NCBI GenBank assembly: GCA_026990095.1
Contig: JALSIL010000181.1
Location: 1 to 22,491, forward strand
Reading direction: 5' to 3'
From: Lysobacterales bacterium
GTDB lineage: Bacteria > Pseudomonadota > Gammaproteobacteria > Xanthomonadales > Marinicellaceae
Length of the DNA stretch: 22,491 nt
Notes under the pieces: model-generated
Databases searched by the model: none
What the model was told of the DNA's origin: nothing
What the model saw: only the letters and a program-made list of their open reading frames with translations
In this document: positions 16,905-22,491 of the stretch, piece after piece
Position numbering within the stretch: position 1 is the first letter of the stretch
How the letters are laid out: each line of letters begins with the position of its first letter
Position numbers and translations under genes: made by a program

Positions 16905-17595
16905 TTTATTTGGACAAATTTTAATTGGAAGTTTAATTGTATTGGCATTAATTGCGAGCATCCAAATGTTGGGTATTGGCAGTCAAGTAGGTGCGGTAAA
17001 ATTGAATGAAGACGAGCAAGTAAGCATTCCGAACTTGCCTAAAAGCTTCAATCAACAAGAAACGCCAGAAGAAATAGACTTAAAAAAACTTGCGGAAGTC
17101 GCAGCAACTAAACCGATTTTTAGCACAACTCGTGAACCTTTTATCGAAGAAGTTGAAGAGGAAAAAACAGAGGATTTAACGGTAGAAATAGCCGAATTAA
17201 AAGCACAAATAACAGGAATTGTTATTACACCCGAAAATTCATACGCGATGATATTGGATACAACCACCAATAAAAGAAGGTCTTACAAAGTAGGAATGCC
17301 ACTAGATGGTGAACTCGGCGGCTGGAGAATCACCTCAATCCAAAGCCGTAAAGTGACATTTGAATCAGACGATGACAAGTCACAAGAGCTGGAGCTTAAA
17401 GTCAGTGGTGGCACAAGACCGGCGGCATCACCGGCGAGCAAAAAACCTGGGGCGGCTGCAAAAACAGGCGATATAGCCAGAGCAAATAAGCCATTAAGTC
17501 GCAAAGATAAGAAAAAGAATGCGGACGATATCCGTAAAAAAATAGCCGCTCGTCGTGCACAAATGCGTGCAGAAGCAGCAAACAAGAAAAACTAG
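16891..17595 (+). CDS. gspN: XpsN-like connector protein (GspC-equivalent, GspN of the Xps class)
   Basis: A 234-residue bitopic protein with one N-terminal membrane helix (about 6-27, LFGQILIGSLIVLALIASIQML), a linker, and a small beta domain at about 103-168 (AELKAQITGIVITPENSYAMIL..KVGMPLDGELGGWRITSIQSRKVTFE). That domain is of the HR/PilP type found in GspC, which links the inner-membrane platform to the secretin. There is no separate gspC in the window and this gene sits between gspM and gspD, the place of xpsN in Xanthomonas. It is not the PulN/OutN protein that shares the letter N. The C-terminal 60 residues are low-complexity Ala, Lys and Arg (IRKKIAARRAQMRAEAANKKN ending), unusual for a periplasmic end. 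Start overlaps gspM by 14 bases. Confidence 0.8.
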   Translation: MLKNNLFGQILIGSLIVLALIASIQMLGIGSQVGAVKLNEDEQVSIPNLPKSFNQQETPEEIDLKKLAEVAATKPIFSTTREPFIEEVEEEKTEDLTVEIAELKAQITGIVITPENSYAMILDTTTNKRRSYKVGMPLDGELGGWRITSIQSRKVTFESDDDKSQELELKVSGGTRPAASPASKKPGAAAKTGDIARANKPLSRKDKKKNADDIRKKIAARRAQMRAEAANKKN

Positions 17596-17605
17596 GAGAT
17601 AATTA

Positions 17606-19708
17606 GTGATTAAACAATTAATCATCATTTGTATTACTATAGGCTTGATGTCTTGCGCATCAACACCGCTGGATTTATCCAAAGAAGTGGATGGATACGA
17701 TTACCTAAAAGGCATAGAGAGTCAAAAATACTCTGGAGCCATATTTGGTGATGAAAAGCCTGAAGAAGAAACCAAGAAAAAAGACCCTTATGAGTTTTAT
17801 CCAGGCACTGGTAAGTTTATTGATGTCAAAGCGGCAAGTAAACACCAAAAGCCAGTGACAAGCAAAGGTGAAATCACTTTAAATTTTGAAGACGACTCAT
17901 TGCCTGCCGTGGTTAATTTGCTTTTAGGTACGGTGCTAAAAGAAAACTATGTCATTGCACCAGGTGTGACAGGAGAGGTGACCTTTGCTACCGTCAAGCC
18001 AATAAATAAAGATCAAGTCCTACCTATTTTAGAAATGTTATTGAGTTGGAATAATGCCGCCTTGGTCTATATTGAAGACCGTTACCATGTTATGCCTCGT
18101 GCAGATGCCATCAAAGGCAACCTCATTCCTGCTTATGGCCATATGCAAAAACGCAAAGGCTATACGGTAATGGTGGTGCCATTAAAATACATCGCCCCAT
18201 CCGAGATGGAGAAAGTATTAACGCCTTATGCCAAAGATGGTGCCATTGTTAAGGCTGATAATGCACGCAATTTACTTTTTTTGTCAGGCACCAAAAGAGA
18301 ATTAAATATGTACTTGGATACCATCAATATCTTTGATGTGGATTGGTTAGCGGGCATGTCAACAGGAATATTCACCTTAAATCGTGTGGAAGCAGGCACA
18401 ATCGTCGGAGAATTAGAAGCAATATTTGGAGAAGGCGCAGATAACCCATTGGCAGGCATGTTTCGTTTTATGGCACTTGAGCGTCTCAATGCCATCATGG
18501 TTATTACGCCACAAGAAAGCTATTTGCACAAAGCACAAGAATGGATAAAACGACTCGATCGATCAGATTCTGAAGCTGCCAGCAACCTCTATGTCTATAA
18601 TGTCAAAAATATCAAAGCCGATGATTTAGCGGGTTATCTTGGCGATGTCTTTGGTGGTAATAGTGGTGGCAGTTCAAGAAGCTCTAGAAAAGAAAGTAGT
18701 GGAAAAGTGGCACCCGGGCTTGCAGGTAGGGAAATCGGCTCAACAACAAACAAATCAAAACCCGTTAAGAAAACCAAACGCAACAACTCATCAAGAAACA
18801 ATCAAGACGGACCAAGTTTTACTGCCATTGAAGAAAACAACCAAATATTAATTAGTGCCAGTGCACAAGAGTACGACGCCATAATGGCAGCAATAGCACG
18901 ATTAGATATTGAACCTTTGCAGGTTTTAATTGAAGCAAAAATTATTGAAGTAACCTTAACAGACAACGAGTCATCAGGAGTGGAGTGGCTGTTTGGTTCT
19001 GCTAGAACCGCAACGACAACCACAACGACGACTGCAGATAAGGTGCTAGGAGTACGTGATACCGAATCGGCACGATTTGGGGCTGGTGGCTTAACTTATG
19101 TATTAACAGGGGTTGATGTTCAAGCAACAATTTCGGCATCTGATGTAAAGAGTCGAGTGGCTTTGTTATCCACACCATCTTTGCTGGTATTAAACAACAA
19201 AGAGGCCTCCATAAATGTAGGAACACGAATACCTATTCAAAATAACGCCCTCAACAATGGCGGGCTCAACACCTTTAGTTCGATTAGATACCTGCAAACA
19301 GGCACCAAGCTTACAGTAACACCAAGGATTAACCCTGGTGGACTGGTATACATAGAAGTATCTCAAGAAGTCAGTCTTCCAACTGCCCCAGATGCTAGTG
19401 GTAATAGAGACATCAACAATCGAGAGCTAACAACCGAAATAGCCGTACAAAGCGGCGACACAATAGTCATGGGTGGTTTGATAAAAGAAGACCGAGCCAG
19501 AGCCAAAAACGGTGTACCAAAACTAAATAGAATACCGCTACTAGGAGGTTTGTTTGGCTCAAGAAATCGAACCAATGAAAGAACTGAATTAATATTGTTG
19601 CTCACTCCGACAGTCATAGAAAATCCAGAACAAGCCAAACAATTAACAAAAGAATACACCAATCAATTTAAAGGTTTAAAACCATTAAAGCATAAAAGCG
19701 ACAAATAA
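17606..19708 (+). CDS. gspD: type II secretion system secretin GspD, lipoprotein form (XpsD-like)
   Basis: GspD forms the outer-membrane pore of the T2SS. The 700 residues start with a lipoprotein signal: MIKQLIIICITIGLMSC, cut before C17 (lipobox LMSC) with Ala at +2, which favours outer-membrane sorting. After a charged linker come N0 (about 87-165), N1 (184-247), N2 (250-318), N3 (325-438) and the secretin domain (440-675) with VALLSTPSLLVLNNKEA, VGTRIPIQ, GTKLTVTPRIN and VPKLNRIPLLGGLFGSR. N3 carries a Ser/Gly then Lys/Arg insert (about 350-403), and the first secretin strand has a run of seven Thr from about 470. AGGAGA at 17594-17599 decides for GTG at 17606. The fatty-acyl anchor may make a separate pilotin unnecessary, as proposed for XpsD. 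Confidence 0.95.
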   Translation: MIKQLIIICITIGLMSCASTPLDLSKEVDGYDYLKGIESQKYSGAIFGDEKPEEETKKKDPYEFYPGTGKFIDVKAASKHQKPVTSKGEITLNFEDDSLPAVVNLLLGTVLKENYVIAPGVTGEVTFATVKPINKDQVLPILEMLLSWNNAALVYIEDRYHVMPRADAIKGNLIPAYGHMQKRKGYTVMVVPLKYIAPSEMEKVLTPYAKDGAIVKADNARNLLFLSGTKRELNMYLDTINIFDVDWLAGMSTGIFTLNRVEAGTIVGELEAIFGEGADNPLAGMFRFMALERLNAIMVITPQESYLHKAQEWIKRLDRSDSEAASNLYVYNVKNIKADDLAGYLGDVFGGNSGGSSRSSRKESSGKVAPGLAGREIGSTTNKSKPVKKTKRNNSSRNNQDGPSFTAIEENNQILISASAQEYDAIMAAIARLDIEPLQVLIEAKIIEVTLTDNESSGVEWLFGSARTATTTTTTTADKVLGVRDTESARFGAGGLTYVLTGVDVQATISASDVKSRVALLSTPSLLVLNNKEASINVGTRIPIQNNALNNGGLNTFSSIRYLQTGTKLTVTPRINPGGLVYIEVSQEVSLPTAPDASGNRDINNRELTTEIAVQSGDTIVMGGLIKEDRARAKNGVPKLNRIPLLGGLFGSRNRTNERTELILLLTPTVIENPEQAKQLTKEYTNQFKGLKPLKHKSDK

Positions 19709-19735
19709 TTTTAAGATAAAGAGAAGCAAAGAAAA

Positions 19736-20158
19736 ATGAATAAAATAAAAGCTATATTACTAATCCTAAGCGTTTCCCTATTAATAACCGCCTGCGAAGA
19801 CCAAGAAAAAAACAAACTCGATAACCGAGTAACAGATTATTGGAACTATAAAATTAGTCATGACTATAAGCAGTCCTATCAATTCTTAAGCCCAGGTTGG
19901 CGTCAAACAGAAACATTGCAAGCCTACGTAGCACGAATGAGAATCTCGTCAATTAAGTGGCTTGATGCCAAAATTATACGCAAAGAGTGTTCAGAAAAAT
20001 ACTTGTGCACTATCGTTACAGAGCTGCAATACGAATACCAGTTTAAGGGAGCAATGTCTAGTACCATACAAGTAACTACCGAGCTAAAAGAAAAGTGGCT
20101 AATGAAAGACAATATATGGTATAAAGTTCCTGACTCGCTAAATGTGATGAAAAAGTGA
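19736..20158 (+). CDS. small lipoprotein of unknown function downstream of gspD
   Basis: A 140-residue protein with a clear lipoprotein signal (LLITAC, acylated Cys at residue 20) followed by a charged linker and a compact domain of about 110 residues: DYWNYKISHDYKQSYQFLSPGWRQTETLQAYVARM, strands around KWLDAKIIRKEC and YLCTIVTELQYEYQF, and a final WLMKDNIWYKV. The helix-helix-then-sheet order with an aromatic WYKVP end recalls NTF2-like folds, but I do not recognise a named family. Two cysteines (in RKEC and YLC) may pair. It lies 27 bases after gspD on the same strand with a modest ribosome binding site (AGAGAAG) and may belong to the secretion operon, possibly as an accessory or pilotin-like factor; that role is inference from position. 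Confidence 0.8.
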   Translation: MNKIKAILLILSVSLLITACEDQEKNKLDNRVTDYWNYKISHDYKQSYQFLSPGWRQTETLQAYVARMRISSIKWLDAKIIRKECSEKYLCTIVTELQYEYQFKGAMSSTIQVTTELKEKWLMKDNIWYKVPDSLNVMKK

Positions 20159-20223
20159 ATATCTTCTTGCGATTTGCTGTTTTATCGCGTACCATTGGCA
20201 TCAGCTATAAAAATTAGGTCTTT

Positions 20224-20249
20224 ACCTGAGGTATTCACCTGAGTGAATA
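20224..20249 (+). promoter_or_regulatory. repeated ACCTGAG motif and 7-bp hairpin in the leader of the exported protein gene
   Basis: ACCTGAG occurs twice, at 20224-20230 and 20237-20243, 13 bases apart. The second copy lies inside a perfect inverted repeat TATTCAC / GTGAATA (20232-20238 with 20243-20249, loop CTGA). An AGGT at 20216-20219 can also pair with ACCT at 20224-20227. A TATAAA at 20206-20211 could be the -10 of a promoter, which would leave these motifs in the transcribed leader, but no good -35 precedes it. The arrangement looks like an operator or an RNA structure; no regulator is identified. Confidence 0.4.
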
Positions 20250-20296
20250 GGCAGTTATAGCTCTGTATTTATTATAAATTTTAGGAGTTCTAAAAA

Positions 20297-21775
20297 ATGA
20301 AAAGAAATAATTTAACAACTGCATTGATTGCAGGTATTGCTGGTGTTGCTGGCATAGCCTCTGTGTCAACAGCGGTAAATTTAAACTCAGACGGTGTTGG
20401 TCAGGTTCTGTTATACCCTTACTACACAGTTAATGGCGGTAACAATACGCTAATCTCAGTTGTCAACACAACAGACAATGTTAAGGCTGTAAAAGTACGT
20501 TTCCTTGAAGGCAAAAACTCTCGCGAGTGCTTGGATTTTAACTTATACCTTTCTCCTTATGATGTTTGGACAGCTGCTTTAGTGCCAACAACATCCACAG
20601 TAGGCGGTCACGTTGGCGAAGAGTCTGTTAAAATAATCACTAGCGACAATTCTTGTCTGGCACCAAATACGGTAATGGCAGGTCAAGAGTTTTTACCTTA
20701 CGGCTACAGCAATCCAGCACCATATGATGAGTTGGGTCTAGATATGAAGCGTTGTACAGAAGGTCATTTCGAGATGATTGAAATGGGTAATGTTTTCAAT
20801 ACAGCTAGCAATGGCAATGCCGCATCGGCTGTAACGCATGCTGCATCGGGCGTTCCTGCAAATTGTTCTGTTGTTCATAATAATTGGCTTGGTGGAGCAT
20901 GGGCTGCAAATCCTGCTGATGGTATTGATTCAGTGTTAGATGGTAGCGGTGGTTTGTTTGGTTCAGCAGCGATAGTTAATGTGCCAGCTGGTACTGAAGT
21001 GTCTTATAATGCTGATGCAATTCAAGCATATTCTACAGTGCCGCAACACTCAAATCCAGGTGATTTGTTTCCTAATGTTGCATCAGGCAACAATATTACT
21101 AGTAATATTTTCTATAATGGTGTTGTAGTAACAGATACTTGGTCTTCTGATGAAGTTCAAGCAGTAAGTGCTGTGTATATGCATGACCATATTTATGGTG
21201 AGTTTGAAATTACGGATGCCTTTGGTGCAGATACTGAGTGGGTAGTAACTTTCCCAACCAAAATCTTCTATGCTGATCCGTTTTATTCTTTAGCCTTTTT
21301 AGGTCTAGCTCCTCCTGTTGAACCATTTACTAGAGGTCTTTCTTATCCTGCAGCTGGTGGTCCACCATCGGGTCCTGCTTGTGAGCCATTTGCTATGCAA
21401 AGATGGGATAGAGAAGAGCAACAACTAGGTGGCGGAGTTTTATTGCCATCGCCATTGCCTCCAGGTGAGCAAGGTCCAGTATTTTGTTGGGAAACTAATG
21501 TTTTAGAGTTCCATGATGATAATGATGTGTTTGGCGATTCTTTGATATTGGGTTCGCAAAACAATATGTTTGTTAGACCTGGTTTTAATAACGGTTGGGC
21601 AGAGATTGCTTTTACACAAAATACAAATGACAATGTTGCAGCAAGAACTTACACTGGTCTTCCAGTAACTGGTTTTGCTGTGCAAAAGTATGTTAACGGA
21701 ACATTAGGTGGTGGAACGACTCTAGCGAACTACGCTGGATTGTTTGCTCACAGATATTCTAAAAACATTCAATAA
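20297..21775 (+). CDS. large exported protein of unknown function
   Basis: A 492-residue exported protein. The N-terminus reads as a Sec signal (MKRNNLTTALIAGIAGVAGIASVSTA, cut near residue 26). The mature start VNLNSDGVGQVLLYPYYTVNGGNNTLISVVNTTDNVKAVKVRFLEG is a recognisable block also seen in hypothetical secreted proteins of other marine Gammaproteobacteria, as I remember it; function unknown. The beta-rich body has six cysteines (C78, C120, C153, C190 and two near the C-terminus, in PACEPF and VFCWE), an even number that could form disulfides. No C-terminal sorting signal, membrane anchor or PEP-CTERM is visible; the chain simply ends YSKNIQ. AGGAG at 20283-20287 marks the start. It stands alone between a leader region and a strong terminator, so it is probably a monocistronic transcript. 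Confidence 0.88.
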   Translation: MKRNNLTTALIAGIAGVAGIASVSTAVNLNSDGVGQVLLYPYYTVNGGNNTLISVVNTTDNVKAVKVRFLEGKNSRECLDFNLYLSPYDVWTAALVPTTSTVGGHVGEESVKIITSDNSCLAPNTVMAGQEFLPYGYSNPAPYDELGLDMKRCTEGHFEMIEMGNVFNTASNGNAASAVTHAASGVPANCSVVHNNWLGGAWAANPADGIDSVLDGSGGLFGSAAIVNVPAGTEVSYNADAIQAYSTVPQHSNPGDLFPNVASGNNITSNIFYNGVVVTDTWSSDEVQAVSAVYMHDHIYGEFEITDAFGADTEWVVTFPTKIFYADPFYSLAFLGLAPPVEPFTRGLSYPAAGGPPSGPACEPFAMQRWDREEQQLGGGVLLPSPLPPGEQGPVFCWETNVLEFHDDNDVFGDSLILGSQNNMFVRPGFNNGWAEIAFTQNTNDNVAARTYTGLPVTGFAVQKYVNGTLGGGTTLANYAGLFAHRYSKNIQ

Positions 21776-21796
21776 GTAACAAAGTTTTTAATGAGT

Positions 21797-21830
21797 AAAA
21801 AAAAATGGGCGTTAATCGCCCATTTTTTTA
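21797..21830 (+). terminator. intrinsic terminator after the exported protein gene
   Basis: A perfect 7-base stem ATGGGCG / CGCCCAT (21805-21811 with 21817-21823, loop TTAAT) is flanked by A and T tracts that extend the pairing and provide the U tract (21823-21829). It lies about 30 bases after the stop codon and could work in both directions. Confidence 0.93.
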
Positions 21831-21907
21831 TGCCCAATAAAATTTTATATTCATATCTGGTAAAAAGCTTCAGATAAAGCCAGCGACCCAACAAAGCCAA
21901 CTTGGTA

Positions 21908-21981
21908 AGTGGGATTTATCCCACTCAAATCTCAAGCAAAAAAGATGAGATTGCTGCGTCGTACCTCCTCGCAATGATGGG
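21908..21981. repeat. composite extragenic palindromic repeat
   Basis: Three small palindromes follow each other: AGTGGGA / TCCCACT (21908-21914 with 21919-21925), AATCTCA / TGAGATT (21928-21934 with 21946-21952) and ATTGC / GCAAT (21950-21954 with 21971-21975). The last one, read on the minus strand as CATTGCGAGGAGGTACGACG, closely resembles a dispersed intergenic element I remember from many bacterial genomes (ATTGCGAGGAG...ACGAAGCAATCTC). Only one copy lies in the window, so the repeat status is inferred. Confidence 0.55.
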
Positions 21982-22050
21982 ATTCTTTTTAGACAGTTAA
22001 GTCGCAGACATATCATAGTCTCCAACTTATAAACGCTTCATTTTGAGAAA

Positions 22051-22081
22051 AAATTAAACAATATTTTAAATTAAACAATAT
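22051..22081 (+). repeat. 14-bp tandem direct repeat upstream of a surface protein gene
   Basis: AAATTAAACAATAT occurs at 22051-22064 and again, identical, at 22068-22081, separated by TTT. A third partial copy (ATTAACAAT) follows at 22082-22090. The copies lie just before the -10 box of the next gene and could be an operator; chance is possible in such AT-rich DNA. Confidence 0.5.
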
Positions 22082-22098
22082 ATTAACAATCAATTCGT

Positions 22099-22104
22099 TA
22101 TAAT
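22099..22104 (+). promoter_or_regulatory. likely -10 box for the last gene
   Basis: A perfect TATAAT lies 32 bases before the ATG at 22137. No convincing -35 is found at 16-18 bases (CAATAT at 22076-22081 is poor); the direct repeat occupies that place, so an activator-dependent promoter is possible. Confidence 0.45.
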
Positions 22105-22136
22105 GCCATTCTATATACTATATTTGAGAGTTAACA

Positions 22137-22491
22137 ATGAAAAAATACGCACTAATATTATTATTACTCCTATCAAGCACTTTTGCTTTTATTGCTTTTG
22201 GTAAGGATTTAATTGTAACTTTGAGTAATAATGACGTTATTTCTATTCCATTAGAGCCTGGTTCAACCTTGGAAGTAGCCTCCTCAGCAAGTCTAGGAGT
22301 CAATGAGGGTGATGTACTGGTAAGTGTCAGCGATACAGGCATGGAGCTATGCGATAGAATAAATGCAGTAGATGCTACGGTTACATGTACAGGTGGCACA
22401 GGCTCTGCACCGACAATTGTAAGTTTTACTGCTAGCCCAAATAGCGTAACATCTGGAGGCAGCACCACTCTTAGCTGGACTCTTGCAAACA
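22137..22491 (+). CDS. exported protein with Ig-like segment, 3' truncated by window edge
   Basis: The frame from ATG 22137 stays open to the window end (118 codons), so the gene is incomplete. GAGAG at 22126-22130, six bases before the ATG, is a good ribosome binding site. A Sec signal is clear (MKKYALILLLLLSSTFAFIAFG), followed by about 65 residues of beta-rich sequence with two cysteines (LCDRI and VTCTGG) and then, after a Gly/Ser/Ala link, SFTASPNSVTSGGSTTLSWT, the opening of an Ig-like or PKD-like repeat common in multi-domain secreted proteins of marine Gammaproteobacteria. The rest, including any C-terminal sorting signal, is outside. It may be a T2SS or exosortase-related cargo, but only its beginning is visible. 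A minus-strand open frame over the same bases (22118-22468) is a shadow. Confidence 0.85.
   Translation, partial: MKKYALILLLLLSSTFAFIAFGKDLIVTLSNNDVISIPLEPGSTLEVASSASLGVNEGDVLVSVSDTGMELCDRINAVDATVTCTGGTGSAPTIVSFTASPNSVTSGGSTTLSWTLAN

Larger units (their letters stand above)
21831..22136. other. intergenic stretch without a gene
   Basis: No plausible coding region is seen on either strand between the terminator and the ATG at 22137. The first half holds short palindromes that look like an extragenic repeat (listed separately); the second half (22021-22136) is very AT-rich and contains a 14-base direct repeat and a TATAAT box ahead of the next gene. Confidence 0.7.

Noticed and set aside
20169..20188. 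Terminator GCGAT / ATCGC after the small lipoprotein gene
   Set aside because: The stem is five bases with a ten-base loop and no T tract follows.
22118..22468. 116-codon minus-strand frame at the right end
   Set aside because: The plus strand has a good ribosome binding site, a signal peptide and an Ig-like motif in a frame that stays open to the window end; the minus frame has none of these.

Overview
The window is a piece of an AT-rich gammaproteobacterial chromosome (about 40% G+C by eye). No gene is typed to a species here. The gene content (TonB2-type energy module, xerD-dsbC linkage, long-form purL, Xps-ordered type II secretion operon, an exported family with an LLYPYYT...NTTD signature) fits a marine lineage near Xanthomonadales or Marinicella; that placement is inference. 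Every supported gene lies on the + strand.

Region 1 (2-2835) holds the end of a TonB2-type envelope energy module: the 3' part of exbB, then exbD, tonB and an exported TPR protein. Region 2 (2847-4651) holds xerD and dsbC, an arrangement also seen in E. coli, closed by a strong intrinsic terminator. Region 3 (4738-19708) looks like one long transcription unit of about 15 kb. It starts with purL (purine synthesis), runs through a small multi-pass membrane protein that resembles the exosortase H-associated membrane protein family, and continues into a type II secretion operon in the order E-F-G-H-I-J-K-L-M-N-D, nearly all with overlapping or near-touching genes. This is the order of the Xanthomonas xps operon, and three details agree with that class: an XpsN-like protein in place of a canonical GspC, a secretin with its own lipoprotein signal, and a GspE without the usual four-cysteine zinc motif. 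A small lipoprotein of unknown function follows gspD.

Region 4 (20159-22491) holds a 492-residue exported protein behind a leader with repeated ACCTGAG motifs, a strong terminator, a 361-base intergenic stretch with repeat-like palindromes and a 14-base direct repeat, and the start of a second exported protein that runs off the window with an Ig-like segment.

In working terms: Sec exports proteins to the periplasm, DsbC corrects their disulfides, and the T2SS (pseudopilus GHIJK, platform EFLM, connector N, secretin D) moves folded proteins to the surface. The two exported proteins at the right end are the kind of cargo such a system could handle, but nothing in the sequence proves they are its substrates. 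I see no CRISPR array, rRNA, tRNA, insertion sequence or phage gene, and no wholly new system. The most unusual item is the exosortase-H-associated-like protein embedded between purL and the T2SS.
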